Notes: generated by a model not told the origin, from the letters alone. A stretch of DNA of 64,000 bases from Porphyrobacter sp. CACIAM 03H1 (GCF_002215495.1 NZ_CP021378.1:3426659-3490658), one strand, 5' to 3'; positions 26,556 to 35,908 are shown, counted from the first letter of the stretch. Numbers and translations: made by a program.

Positions 26556-29153
26556 ATGAACTTCTGGGGCGGGCTCGCGTTGGTCGCGGTGCTGCACATG
26601 ATCGTGAATGCCGGGCTGCTGCCGCAGGTGGAGACCCGCTGGCTGGCGCAGTCCGCGCGCGAGAAGGTCGCACGGGCCGCCACGATCGCGGCTTTGCAGA
26701 CCGCTGGGGATTTCCTGCGCATCGCGGCGCTGAGCTTCGGCGCGGCGGCGGCCGGGTTCCTCGCGCTGCAATGGCTGGCGCCGGCAACCACGCTCGGGGT
26801 GCTTTCCGATGTCCAGACCGCGGCGCTCGTCACGCGCGACTGGGCCAAGGCCGCCAGCAGCACGCTGGGACAGATCCTGTTCTGGCTGGGCATCGCGGGG
26901 GCCTTCGCGATCCTGTGGGCGCTGACCCTCGCCAGCTACCGCGAGACGCTTGCGGTCGATTACCTGCGCCAGCTTCGCGCGCTCGCCGTGAAGTCGCGCA
27001 GCGGCGAACTCGAACCGCTGCCCGACAGCGAGGAGATGCGGGAACTGCGCGCGCGCATCGCCAACACCGTCGCCGATGGGCCGGACAACGACCGGCGGCG
27101 GCAGGCGCACCGGCTGCGCTATTGCGATCTCGTGCGCCGCATCGACCTGAGCAAGCAGACCCTGCCGCTCGGCGTCGACGGGGTCCGCGCCCGCCTGATG
27201 CGGCTGCTGTTCAGCGAGGGCCTGGTCGATCTCGGCAAGAACAGCACCAAGCGGCTCGGCAAGATCGCCACCGCGACGACCTGCATCCTCTTGCTCGGGA
27301 CCGCGGCGCCGCCGCTGCGCAGCGGGCTTGTCGAACCGGCGATTGACACGCTGGCAGGCCTGCGCATCGCGCGCGAGCTTGCCGCGAGCGGCCCCCAACT
27401 CGGCCGGCTTGCAGCGGCGGCGCCCCAGCCAGCCGCGCCGGACGATCCCGATTACCGCCTCGCAGCCGAGCAGTTTCTCGAGGCCCTCGCCGATGACGGT
27501 GCCTGGCTGCGGGCATCGGCGCGGCTGACCGACCGGGCGCTGCTGCCGGACAGCGACACCCGGGCGCTCGACAACGCCTTCGATTCGATGGTCGCCCGCG
27601 ATGCCGTGGTCCGCAGCTATGCCGCCGATCCCGCCGGCGGCACCCGGGCTTTCGCCCTCGATGACGTGCCGGCAAGCGATCCGGGACGCGCGGTGCTGGA
27701 CGAGATGCGCCGGCACGAGGCGGCACCGGGCGCGTTGCGGGCGGCGGCGGTGCAGCGGCTGGAGCAGGCGCTGCGCAAGGCGGCGGGCAGCGTGCCGGGC
27801 TTCCGCGAGAAGCTGAAGGCCAGCCTCGCGGCGTTCAACCGGCCCGCCCGGATCGGCACCTTCGCCACCATCGCGCTCGGCGACCAGTTCGCGCTCGCAA
27901 TCGGCGCGACGATCCCCGGGCCGGGCGGCGCGGCGGTGTTCGAGGCCGAGGGGGTTCGCGCAGGGCGCAAGGGCTTGCAGAAGGGCTTTGAGCAGATCGT
28001 CCAGATCCGCTTCACCAGCTTCCTCAACGATATCACCGCGGGCCGGCCGCTGGCGACGGCGCTGCGGCGGGTTCAGGGCGGCGGGCTCGAAAAGCTGCTG
28101 CGGCGCGGCGATGCGGTGGAGGTGGCGGGGCTGCTCGACGAGAGCGACCGGCGGCGCAATGCCTTCCTCGGCCGGATCCTCGCGCGCCGCCCGGTGATTG
28201 CCGCTCTGCCCGACGCGCGCGAGGCGAAGGCGGTGAACGCGGTGCTGGCCCAGCCGAACTGGCAGGCAGGCGTGCCGCTGGTGGCGCAGTTCGACGACGT
28301 GCTGCCCGGCACGGCGATGACCCTGCCGACCGCCCTTGGGATCGCGGCCGCCGGCAAGGGCCTGCCGCGCGCGCCTGAGCTGGCGCGGACTAGCGTGCTC
28401 GGCAAGGCAGCGCGCGGGCGCGCCCCGCGGGTCAAGCCGCGGGGGCTGTCGATTTTCGGGCTGGCACTGACCGCCGCAGAGGTCGCCGCGGCCATGGACG
28501 CGCCGGTGTCGGAGGTCGACACGGCGCTGATCCGCGGCGTCAGCGTCTCCGGGGCACCGGGCGAGGGAGAATACCGGGTGCGCAGCCTCGCGTGGCAGCT
28601 TTCCCCGGCCGGCATCCGGCTTCGGGCGGGGGAGAGCGGCGGGCGCCTGATCCCGGAGCGCACGATCGATCCTGCCGTTGTGCGCGCCGCGCTGGCCGTC
28701 GCGGCGGACGACCGGCCGATGGTGATGATCGCGGTGCCGACGCGGCTCGAGGGCGTGAACCGCTGGCTCCTGCATCCGGTCATCGCAAACACCGCAATCG
28801 GGGGGACCATCATCGATCTCTACCGGCAGGCGGTGGAATCGGACGAGCGCGCGGCGCTGCTCGGGTTCGGCATGTCGTTCGACGGGATGGGGGTCGTCGG
28901 GAATGCCGGTGCGCTCGGCATTGATCGAGACACACGCGATTTCTTCGCGCTGGTGGCAGTGTTCCGGGCGGCCTTCGCGGGCGGGCGCGGGGTCGAGGGA
29001 GGCACGCTGGTGAAGCTCGCGCACGACCTTGAGCCCTACCGGCTTGCTCAGAGCCCGACGCCGCGGATGGGATTCGTGGTGCCGGGGTTCGACGCCGTGC
29101 GCAGCTATGGCGGTCCGGCTACCCCATCCACCCCTCGCCCAGCGCGTCGGTGA
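26556..29153 (+). CDS. Large membrane protein of unknown function
   Basis: An 865-residue protein I do not recognise. The first 130 residues hold about three hydrophobic helices (near 4-22, 55-80 and 108-128) and a fourth lies near 235-252. The remaining 600 residues are soluble and Ala/Arg/Leu-rich. They include a segment reading GDQFALAIGATIPGPGGAAVFEAEGVRAGRKG and a C-terminal region with GMSFDGMGVVGNAG. No nucleotide-binding, protease or nuclease motif is seen. Base composition matches its neighbours, so recent transfer is not suggested. It starts 89 bp after the M14 gene and its end overlaps engB on the other strand by 35 bp. It could belong to the dctA transcript or stand alone. Confidence 0.7.
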   Translation: MNFWGGLALVAVLHMIVNAGLLPQVETRWLAQSAREKVARAATIAALQTAGDFLRIAALSFGAAAAGFLALQWLAPATTLGVLSDVQTAALVTRDWAKAASSTLGQILFWLGIAGAFAILWALTLASYRETLAVDYLRQLRALAVKSRSGELEPLPDSEEMRELRARIANTVADGPDNDRRRQAHRLRYCDLVRRIDLSKQTLPLGVDGVRARLMRLLFSEGLVDLGKNSTKRLGKIATATTCILLLGTAAPPLRSGLVEPAIDTLAGLRIARELAASGPQLGRLAAAAPQPAAPDDPDYRLAAEQFLEALADDGAWLRASARLTDRALLPDSDTRALDNAFDSMVARDAVVRSYAADPAGGTRAFALDDVPASDPGRAVLDEMRRHEAAPGALRAAAVQRLEQALRKAAGSVPGFREKLKASLAAFNRPARIGTFATIALGDQFALAIGATIPGPGGAAVFEAEGVRAGRKGLQKGFEQIVQIRFTSFLNDITAGRPLATALRRVQGGGLEKLLRRGDAVEVAGLLDESDRRRNAFLGRILARRPVIAALPDAREAKAVNAVLAQPNWQAGVPLVAQFDDVLPGTAMTLPTALGIAAAGKGLPRAPELARTSVLGKAARGRAPRVKPRGLSIFGLALTAAEVAAAMDAPVSEVDTALIRGVSVSGAPGEGEYRVRSLAWQLSPAGIRLRAGESGGRLIPERTIDPAVVRAALAVAADDRPMVMIAVPTRLEGVNRWLLHPVIANTAIGGTIIDLYRQAVESDERAALLGFGMSFDGMGVVGNAGALGIDRDTRDFFALVAVFRAAFAGGRGVEGGTLVKLAHDLEPYRLAQSPTPRMGFVVPGFDAVRSYGGPATPSTPRPARR

Positions 29154-29799
29154 CGACTGCGGCGCGCAGGGCCGCGATGCCCATGCCCTTCTCGCTGCTG
29201 GTGAGGTGGATCTGGGGGTGCGCGGCGACGTGCTTCTTCGCTTCGGCGGCGGTCTTCTCGGCGACCGCGGCGAGCTCGCTCGCCTTGATCTTGTCGGTCT
29301 TGGTGAGGACGATCCGATATCCGACCGCGGCCTGATCCAGCATCGTCATCATCGTCCGGTCGACCTCCTTGAGGCCATGGCGGCTGTCGACCAGCACCAG
29401 CGTGCGGGCCAGAACCTGCCGCCCGCGCAGGTAGCTGTTCACCAGCGCCTTCCACTTCTCGACCACCTTCACCGGCGCCTTGGCGAAGCCGTAGCCGGGC
29501 ATGTCGACCAGCCGGAACAGCGGCAGGGCGCCTTCCTCCTCCGGCCTGCCGACATCGAAGAAATTGAGCTCCTGCGTTCGCCCCGGCGTCACCGAGGCGC
29601 GGGCGATGGCCTTCCGCCCCGTCAGCGCGTTGAGCAGCGAGGACTTGCCGACGTTTGAGCGCCCGCAGAAGGCGATCTCCGGCACCACCGGATCGGGCAG
29701 GAACTGGAGCTGCGGCGCGGAGCGCAGGAAATCGACCGGCCCGGAAAAGAGCTTGGAAGCGGCTTCCTCACGCTCCGCCTGATCGTCGGGATCGCTCAT
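29119..29799 (-). CDS. engB: Ribosome biogenesis GTPase EngB/YsxC
   Basis: A 226-residue TrmE-Era-EngA-EngB-type GTPase needed for late 50S assembly. G1 is GRSNVGKS (residues 46-53), G3 is DMPGYG (99-104) and G4 is TKTDK (166-170). The switch region TPGRTQELNFF is typical of EngB. It lies 4 bp after the stop of yidC on the same strand, the usual alphaproteobacterial order yidC-engB. Its 3' end overlaps the convergent orphan membrane-protein gene by 35 bp. Confidence 0.95.
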   Translation of the reverse strand: MSDPDDQAEREEAASKLFSGPVDFLRSAPQLQFLPDPVVPEIAFCGRSNVGKSSLLNALTGRKAIARASVTPGRTQELNFFDVGRPEEEGALPLFRLVDMPGYGFAKAPVKVVEKWKALVNSYLRGRQVLARTLVLVDSRHGLKEVDRTMMTMLDQAAVGYRIVLTKTDKIKASELAAVAEKTAAEAKKHVAAHPQIHLTSSEKGMGIAALRAAVVTDALGEGWMG

Positions 29800-29803
29800 C
29801 AGG

Positions 29804-31558
29804 CTACCCCTTTGCCGCCTTCTCCGCCGTCGCGTTCGCCGCCTTCAGTTGCGGGTGCTTCGAGTAGAGATAGCTTTGCTGCGCCAGCGTGAGGACGTTC
29901 GAGGTCACCCAGTAGAGCAGCAACCCGGCCGCGAAGGGCGCCATCACGAACATCAGGATCCACGGCATGATCGCGAACATCTGCTGCTGCACCGGGTCCA
30001 TCGCCGCAGGGTTGAGCTTGAAGGTCAGCCACATCGTGATCCCCAGCAGCACCGCGAGTGGGCCGATGGCGAGGAAGCTCGCCTCGGGGATCGCGAAAGG
30101 CAGGAGGCCGAAGAGGTTCAGGATATGCGCCGGATCGGGGACCGAGAGATCCCTGATCCACAGGATGAAGGGCTCGTGGCGCATCTCGATCGCCAGCACC
30201 AGCACCTTGTAGAGCGCGAAGAAGATCGGGATCTGGATCAGCATCGGCAGGCAGCCGGCGAGCGGATTGACCTTCTCGTCCTTGTAGAGCTTCATGATCT
30301 CCTGCTGCTGGCGCTGCTTGTCGTCCTTGAAGCGCTCCTGGATCTCCTTCATCTTCGGCTGCACGGCCTTCATCTGCGCCATCGAAGCGAACTGCTTCTG
30401 CGCGATCGGGAACATCAGCCCGCGGATGATGACGGTGAGCAGGATGATCGCCACCCCGAAATTGCCGACGAGGCCATTGAGGGTGCGCAGCAGCCACAGG
30501 ATCGGCTTCTCGACGATCTCGAACCAGCCCCAGCTGATCGCCTTGCCGAAATAAGTGATGCCGGCGTCCTCGTACTTGTCGAGGATCTGGCTGTCCTTGG
30601 CCCCGGCATAGAGCCGGGTTTCCTGCGTCACGCTGCCGCCGGCGGGCACGGTGACGGCACCGTAGAGCAGGTCGGTGCGGAACAGGTTGTTGCCGAGCGC
30701 CCGGAAGCCGGCATCGTCGACCCTGACGTTGCCCTTGCCGTCACCAGGTACCAGCGCGCCGAGCCAGTACTGGTCGGTGAAGCCGAGCCAATCGGGCGCG
30801 CCTTCGGGGCTTTCGCCGCCCAGTTCGGCAAGTTCCTCGTAGGAATGCGGGTCCCACAGGGTGCCGCCGAACACGCCGACGGGGCCGGAGTGCGAGACAT
30901 ACTGGTCAAGGGTGGCATTGGTGCTGGTGCGCTTGATCAGCGCGAAGGGCTGCACCACCGCCGCGCCCGCGCCCCCATTGCTGACGGATTGGGTGGCGGT
31001 GATCATGTAGTCCTCGTCGACCGCGAAGCGCACGCGGTAGATCACGCCGTTCGCATCGGTGCGGGACAGGGTGACGGGCGTGGTCGGGGTCAACCGGTCG
31101 CCGTCGGCGGTCCAGACGACGCTGGAGGGCAGGCGCTGCCCGCCGCTGACGAAGCCGAATTCGGCGAAATACTGCCCCGGCGTGCCTTCAGGCGCGAAGA
31201 GGCGCACGGGGCCCGCATCCTGCTTCACGCTCTCGCGGTAGTCCTTGAGCACCACGTCGTCGATCCGCGCGCCGATCAGGTTGATCGAGCCGGCGATGCG
31301 CGGGGTGTCGATCGCGACGCGGTTTCCGCCGGAAAGCGCTGTCTTCAGATCGACCTTGCGGGCCGCCGCCTCGACGCCGAGATTGCCAGCGGCAGCGGGC
31401 GCGGGTGCGGCGGCAGCGGATTCGCCGGTCGAGGCATCGGTCGGCGTCGCCTGCGAGGAGATCGCCGCCTCGGGATAGAAATAGCGCATGCCCACGTCCC
31501 ACCCGAGAATGAGCAGACCCGAAAGCACGACGGCGAGCAGAAGATTGCGATTGTCCAA
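29804..31558 (-). CDS. yidC: Membrane protein insertase YidC
   Basis: A 584-residue inner-membrane insertase that places and folds membrane proteins alone or with SecYEG. It has an N-terminal anchor (residues about 5-21), a linker and the large periplasmic P1 domain of Gram-negative YidC. The conserved five-helix core begins near residue 360 (FGVAIILLTVIIRGLMFPIAQKQ, with the functional Arg). A hydrophilic Lys-rich tail follows. The open frame begins with TTG at 31558; no better ATG is seen upstream. It is the fourth gene of the rpmH-rnpA-yidD-yidC-engB run. Confidence 0.96.
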   Translation of the reverse strand: MDNRNLLLAVVLSGLLILGWDVGMRYFYPEAAISSQATPTDASTGESAAAAPAPAAAGNLGVEAAARKVDLKTALSGGNRVAIDTPRIAGSINLIGARIDDVVLKDYRESVKQDAGPVRLFAPEGTPGQYFAEFGFVSGGQRLPSSVVWTADGDRLTPTTPVTLSRTDANGVIYRVRFAVDEDYMITATQSVSNGGAGAAVVQPFALIKRTSTNATLDQYVSHSGPVGVFGGTLWDPHSYEELAELGGESPEGAPDWLGFTDQYWLGALVPGDGKGNVRVDDAGFRALGNNLFRTDLLYGAVTVPAGGSVTQETRLYAGAKDSQILDKYEDAGITYFGKAISWGWFEIVEKPILWLLRTLNGLVGNFGVAIILLTVIIRGLMFPIAQKQFASMAQMKAVQPKMKEIQERFKDDKQRQQQEIMKLYKDEKVNPLAGCLPMLIQIPIFFALYKVLVLAIEMRHEPFILWIRDLSVPDPAHILNLFGLLPFAIPEASFLAIGPLAVLLGITMWLTFKLNPAAMDPVQQQMFAIMPWILMFVMAPFAAGLLLYWVTSNVLTLAQQSYLYSKHPQLKAANATAEKAAKG

Positions 31559-31621
31559 GTGTGAGCCCCGGTTATGCGACGACAGGTGTGTTATGGGGAT
31601 AGAACGGTCCCGTTTAAAGCC

Positions 31622-31831
31622 CTAGGGCACGGGATCGTGACCGTGCCCGCCCCAAGGGTGGCAGCGCATTAGCCGCTTGAACGCCATCCATCCACCCTTG
31701 AACGCACCATACTTGCCGATCGCCTGGATCGCGTATTCGCTGCAGGAGGGCGCATAGCGGCAGGTGGGCGGCAGGATCCGCGAGGGTCCGAGTTGCCACG
31801 CGCGCGCAACAAGGATGAGAACCTGCTTCAT
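31622..31831 (-). CDS. yidD: Membrane protein insertion efficiency factor YidD
   Basis: A 69-residue small protein carrying the diagnostic CRYAPSCSEYAIQAI segment and RLMRCHPWGGHGHDPVP. YidD is a membrane-associated helper of YidC-dependent insertion. Its ATG overlaps the stop codon of rnpA (ATGA), so the two are translationally coupled. It lies 63 bp before yidC on the same strand. Confidence 0.95.
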   Translation of the reverse strand: MKQVLILVARAWQLGPSRILPPTCRYAPSCSEYAIQAIGKYGAFKGGWMAFKRLMRCHPWGGHGHDPVP

Positions 31832-32205
31832 TTGCGCCGGTCCCCGCGTCTGGGCCGACGACCGCCCGCCGGATCGCCCTTGCCTTCGCGGGCGCGTTCG
31901 AGCGCCTGAGCAAGTTCATCTGCCATGCGGTGGAAATCCCGCTCGACCCCGCCGGCGCGGCCGATCAGCACGTGATCGTGATTCGCGAGCCCCTTCACCG
32001 GCAGCGCGGCGCGCAGCAATTCGCGAAACCGCCGCTTCATGCGATTGCGTACGACCGCGTTGCCGATCTTCTTGGTGACCGTGATGCCGTACCGGATGCC
32101 CTGTCCCCCGTTGGGGCGGGTCAGCAGCACGAAACCGGCGCGCGCATTGCGGGTGCCGGCGTTGGCAGCAAGGAAATCGCCGCGCTTGGTCAGGACCGAG
32201 ATCAT
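31828..32205 (-). CDS. rnpA: Ribonuclease P protein component
   Basis: A 125-residue basic protein, cofactor of the RNase P ribozyme that matures tRNA 5' ends. The RNR signature reads GNAVVRNRMKRRFRELLR. I chose the ATG at 32205 (MISVLTKRGDFLAA), where family members begin; an ATG at 32217 is possible, and the longer open frame upstream has no support. Neither start has a strong ribosome-binding site. It follows rpmH, separated by a terminator-like hairpin, and overlaps yidD. Confidence 0.93.
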   Translation of the reverse strand: MISVLTKRGDFLAANAGTRNARAGFVLLTRPNGGQGIRYGITVTKKIGNAVVRNRMKRRFRELLRAALPVKGLANHDHVLIGRAGGVERDFHRMADELAQALERAREGKGDPAGGRRPRRGDRRK

Positions 32206-32238
32206 GGGGTCGCCCATAAAGTAATGAGGGAGGGCGGC

Positions 32239-32268
32239 AAAAATCAACGGGCCCCCAGAGGGAGCCCG
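32239..32268 (-). terminator. Rho-independent terminator/attenuator between rpmH and rnpA
   Basis: On the minus strand an 8 bp GC-rich stem (CGGGCTCC with GGGGCCCG, one G-U pair) and a 5-base loop are followed within 4 bases by five T residues. The hairpin spans 32248-32268 and the T-run is the complement of 32239-32243. It lies after rpmH and before rnpA and would let rpmH be transcribed in excess of rnpA. Confidence 0.65.
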
Positions 32269-32366
32269 CAAGGACGCCAGTGTTCTTGGGCGCCCGCCCG
32301 CCGCAATACGACCTTCAGGCCGCACGAGCGAGGTAATCGCACCCGCGCAGGCGGGTACGGAAAGGA

Positions 32367-32501
32367 TTAGGCGCAGAGCTTCTTGCGGCCGCGAGCGCGG
32401 CGGGCGCGAAGCACTTTCTGACCGCCCGGGGTGGCCTTGCGGGCGAAGAAACCGTGGCGACGGGCGCGCACGAGATTGCTGGGCTGGAAGGTACGCTTCA
32501 T
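32367..32501 (-). CDS. rpmH: 50S ribosomal protein L34
   Basis: A 44-residue protein reading [20 protein letters not shown] and ending RGRKKLCA, an unmistakable L34. The longer open frame upstream is ignored because L34 starts at this ATG. A strong promoter lies upstream at 32571-32599. It is the first gene of the rpmH-rnpA-yidD-yidC-engB block. Confidence 0.97.
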   Translation of the reverse strand: MKRTFQPSNLVRARRHGFFARKATPGGQKVLRARRARGRKKLCA

Positions 32502-32570
32502 ATCATCCTCGAAAAGCTGACCGGCGCAAGAGACCGGGGCCGCGTTGCAGCGTGCCAAGAACAGGCGCGG

Positions 32571-32599
32571 CGGTTATGGGAAAGCAGCGCCCGAGTCAA
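32571..32599 (-). promoter_or_regulatory. Promoter of rpmH
   Basis: On the minus strand TTGACT (complement of 32594-32599), a 17 bp spacer and TAACCG (complement of 32571-32576) form a housekeeping-type alphaproteobacterial promoter about 70 bp before rpmH. It overlaps the 3' end of the preceding gene, so rpmH transcription begins inside that gene. Confidence 0.6.
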
Positions 32600-33605
32600 G
32601 CACAGCCGCGCCGAGATCAGCATAGGCCAGTCGCGGAGCGGCCTCGATGAGCGGGACCGGCGCGCGCAACCGGGCCAGCAGCCCTTCCGCGACCGCTGCA
32701 GCCGAGCGCCCGAGCGCAAGACGCAGCGGGCCGTGCAATGCACCCACTAAGTCGCGAGAGGCTGGGGTTCGATCGCGCATTTCCTGGTCAGGGGCGATCC
32801 AACGCGCCATCTCGTCGCCCCCGAGCCACAGGGCACGAGTGTGCGGAACCGAGTTGGTCATGGCGTAGAAGGCGCGAGCCTGATCGATGCTCATGCCCAT
32901 GTCAGTATAATAGTCAAGATAGAGCCGGTTCTCCGGCGCGTCGGGTGCGAAATCGGCAGGCTCGCGGCCCAACGCGTCGCGCCAGGCATGAACCGCGAAG
33001 AGGGCGCCGGGATCGATGCTGCGCGTCGTGCCGGCGAGGAAAAGCTCGACCGCGCCCGAGCGCGCCGATCCGCCCGCGGGCACGTGGGTGGCAAGGCCCG
33101 CGGCGCGGATCGCGCGGCCGACGCGGAGATTTGCAATGTCGTTGCTGGTGCCCGGGGCATCGGTGAATTCGAGCACTTCGAGGCTCGGATGGTCAGCCAT
33201 CATCGCCGCAAAGGCATGCGGGCTATTGGCGTCGGTCGAACCGACCAGCGCCGCGCGGCGCGCATCGAGCACACGGAATGGGCCATAAGCAGCCATCCCG
33301 GCGCCGCGCGCGTCAGCGCGAGAGCGGACGATGAAGCGCATTGGCTGCTCGATAATGGTCTGTGTGACGGTGACGTCGCCCATGCGGGTGACAGACGTGG
33401 TGGGTAAGGTCTGAGCAGGGGCGGCGTCGCCGGAGTCGCCGGCTTCCGAGCCATCATCGACTCTGACCCACTCACCGCGTCCCGCGTCCCATTCCTCGAC
33501 CCACGACACGCGCTCAATGACGCGTGCTCCGGGGTCGGCGAGTGCCGGTGTTCCAGGCAACAAAAGCGCCAGTGAAGCGAGCGAGAGGGCAACGAGACGG
33601 AACAT
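32574..33605 (-). CDS. Secreted protein with ClpP/crotonase-fold-like domain
   Basis: A 343-residue exported protein beginning at ATG 33605, with a signal peptide ending near PALAD. The middle (about residues 140-220) reads LEVLEFTDAPGTSND, then GLATHVPAGGSARSGAVELFLAGTTRSIDPGALFAVHAW. This is the pattern of periplasmic ClpP-like proteins of the COG3904 type, in which the Ser of the ARSGA segment would be the nucleophile. The usual CASAC cysteines are absent. Proteolytic activity is not shown by sequence. It lies just upstream of rpmH and contains its promoter. Fold call is moderate, function unknown. Confidence 0.65.
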   Translation of the reverse strand: MFRLVALSLASLALLLPGTPALADPGARVIERVSWVEEWDAGRGEWVRVDDGSEAGDSGDAAPAQTLPTTSVTRMGDVTVTQTIIEQPMRFIVRSRADARGAGMAAYGPFRVLDARRAALVGSTDANSPHAFAAMMADHPSLEVLEFTDAPGTSNDIANLRVGRAIRAAGLATHVPAGGSARSGAVELFLAGTTRSIDPGALFAVHAWRDALGREPADFAPDAPENRLYLDYYTDMGMSIDQARAFYAMTNSVPHTRALWLGGDEMARWIAPDQEMRDRTPASRDLVGALHGPLRLALGRSAAAVAEGLLARLRAPVPLIEAAPRLAYADLGAAVLDSGAAFP

Positions 33606-33919
33606 GCAAATGTTCTCGCTCCGGTCTCGTTCCGAATTTGCCAACATCTATGTTTGAGAAATGCCTAAGCGTACGAGCGGAGGCAGACGGAAAGTCGCGG
33701 TTAGGCACCAGCCATCCGCTCGGCGCGATACGCCTGCTTGCAAGCCGCGTGAACGCGGCGGGAAAAAGGATGACGTCGTCGTGTGCGCAGGCGATTACTG
33801 CGGACTGCAACCGGCTTTCAACGCGCGCCCGCGCCAGTTGCTCGTTCGCTGCAGCAGCCCATGCCGTCGCTCACCGGAATGATGGCAAGTCATGGTCCAA
33901 GACCAACTGACAAGGGGTG
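33606..33919. other. 314 bp intergenic stretch without recognisable features
   Basis: This lies between the start of the ClpP-fold-like gene and the stop of the GGDEF-EAL gene, both on the minus strand. It must hold the promoter of the former. I see no RNA gene, repeat or convincing open frame. G+C is visibly lower than in the flanks from here to about 36.5 kb. Confidence 0.6.
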
Positions 33920-35908
33920 CTAGCGTGACAAAGACTGTCGTCGCCAAAGGCCCTCGATGTGATCGGGCTCGATCGGCCGCGAGAGATGGAAACCTTGGGC
34001 AAGGTCACAGCCCATGGTCCTGACCAAATCAAGTTGCCCCGCGGTTTCGATGTGCTCGGCCACGCACAACGCGCCGGCCGCGTGACAAAGATTGACGAGT
34101 CCGAGCAGGACTTGGCGGGACCTCGTGCAGGTCTCAATGTCCTTGGTGAGCGAGCCGTCGAGCTTTACAACATCGAATACAAGGTGCCGCAGATACGCAA
34201 CCGAAGCATGGCCCGCGCCGAAATCGTCGAGAGCGACGAGGCAACCGGCGTGGCGAAGGATTTCCAGCTCCTGCTTGGCTGTGCGCATGTCAGCCAGCAC
34301 CGCGGATTCGGTAACTTCGAAAAGCATAAGGTTCGGGGACACCCGATGTTTCGCAAGCGTTGCGAGGATTCGCTCCGCGGTGCCTCCACGACTTATCTGG
34401 GCTGCGCTCAGGTTGAACGATAGGCGCACACCGGGCGGCCAGCCGCAAGCGTTTGTCAGCGCCTTTTCGAGAATGGCTTCATTTATGGCCTCAATCTTCC
34501 CTAAGTTCTCCGCCAGAGAGATGAACTCCCCGGGACTTACCGATCCAAGCTGCATGCTGTGCCACCTCGCCAGCGCCTCAAGATAGACAAGGTTGCCAGA
34601 ACTGACCTCGTAGATGGGCTGGAAATCTACGTATAGCTCGCTGAAAGCTTCTTCGCTGAGGAGCAGGAGCTCAAGCTTGGCCCTGCGCTTGTCAATCGAG
34701 AATGCAATTTCGTCATAGAATTGCCAGCGGCCGCGGCCGGATGCCTTTGCCATGTAGAGGGCCGTGTCGGCCTGCCGGAGAAATTCCTGCACGCTATTCG
34801 CGTAGGGCCCGGCTTCAGTTATCCCGCAAGACGTCCCGACAGTCAGCTTTTTTCCATTCCATTCGACTGGTTGTGCAGCAAGCTCGCAGATCCGGTCTCC
34901 GGCTGCAAAAAGCTCTGCTGTCGAGAGACCATCTCGCCAGAAAACCGCGAACTCGTCCCCCCCCATCCTGGCGACCGTTGCTGCACCTGAGAATTCTTCC
35001 GCCAAGCGTTGCCCGAATGCGATGAGGAGCGCGTCACCTGCGGCATGACCAAACACGTCGTTGGCACGTTTGAAGCCATCTAGGTCGCAGATTGCCACAA
35101 CGCTGCCACCGCCTGTCGCGGGCCCCTGAATCATGTCCCTCCCTATGTCGCGGATCAGCTTCGCACGATTGGCGACACCTGTCAGATCGTCTGCGTCTGC
35201 ACGCTTGATGGCTGCGACCTCGGCAGAGATCGCGCGATTGTGTTCTCGCGCGGCTGCCATGCGACTGCTGATCAGGTCTGTGAGCGCCTTGCTATGGGTC
35301 TGAAGCAGGCGCATAAATAGCAATATGACAAGCAGAAGGCTGAACCCCATCGCCTTCGTCAAGCCATCTCCCAGAAACAGAAGACGAACGGCGACTGGCA
35401 TCCCAAGCAAAGTCAGCGGTACAACGGCTGCCCGGGGGAAGCTACTAAGTCCGTATGCGGCACCCAAGGCTGCAAGCAGGCTGAAAAAGACGACGCTGAG
35501 CGCCAGTTCAGGATAGGCGGTTATCAGGAACTGCGCCCAGATTGAGAAGCCCGTACACAACAGAACGGTGAAGGCGGCAACCTGCAGCAACTCGGTCCGG
35601 GCCTTGAGCAAGTCCTCGGTCGGCTTCTGCACGAAGGCCCAGAAGAAAGCTCGCCAGAGCAGCACGGCGGACAGTACGGTTATGGGAGAAATTAGCTTCA
35701 GTTCTGCACCGCCAATAGCGACGTGCATGCCGATAAGATTTACGATCGCCGCTGCGTAAAGGAGAGGTATTTGCTTGCGAAGATTATCGAAAATCTCGCG
35801 GATTTGCTCCAGCTGCTCGGATGAACTCTGTGCCGGGAAAAGGAGGCCGTGGACCCACATGACCCAAGCCCAATACATGAATACGGTCGAGGAATTGTTA
35901 AGCCACAT
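33920..35908 (-). CDS. Membrane-bound GGDEF-EAL cyclic-di-GMP enzyme
   Basis: A 662-residue protein with about six hydrophobic segments in residues 1-200, a GGDEF domain (intact GGDEF at 316-320) and an EAL domain (EAL at 444-446). The EAL side keeps the metal and catalytic residues in LSFNLSA, FEVTES, LDDFGAG, VVKLDGS and AEHIET, so it should hydrolyse c-di-GMP. The GGDEF half may synthesise it or bind GTP. No RxxD inhibitory site precedes GGDEF. The gene is less GC-rich than its neighbours and lies beside a gene-poor stretch, suggesting that it is a later arrival. It stands alone. Confidence 0.92.
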   Translation of the reverse strand: MWLNNSSTVFMYWAWVMWVHGLLFPAQSSSEQLEQIREIFDNLRKQIPLLYAAAIVNLIGMHVAIGGAELKLISPITVLSAVLLWRAFFWAFVQKPTEDLLKARTELLQVAAFTVLLCTGFSIWAQFLITAYPELALSVVFFSLLAALGAAYGLSSFPRAAVVPLTLLGMPVAVRLLFLGDGLTKAMGFSLLLVILLFMRLLQTHSKALTDLISSRMAAAREHNRAISAEVAAIKRADADDLTGVANRAKLIRDIGRDMIQGPATGGGSVVAICDLDGFKRANDVFGHAAGDALLIAFGQRLAEEFSGAATVARMGGDEFAVFWRDGLSTAELFAAGDRICELAAQPVEWNGKKLTVGTSCGITEAGPYANSVQEFLRQADTALYMAKASGRGRWQFYDEIAFSIDKRRAKLELLLLSEEAFSELYVDFQPIYEVSSGNLVYLEALARWHSMQLGSVSPGEFISLAENLGKIEAINEAILEKALTNACGWPPGVRLSFNLSAAQISRGGTAERILATLAKHRVSPNLMLFEVTESAVLADMRTAKQELEILRHAGCLVALDDFGAGHASVAYLRHLVFDVVKLDGSLTKDIETCTRSRQVLLGLVNLCHAAGALCVAEHIETAGQLDLVRTMGCDLAQGFHLSRPIEPDHIEGLWRRQSLSR

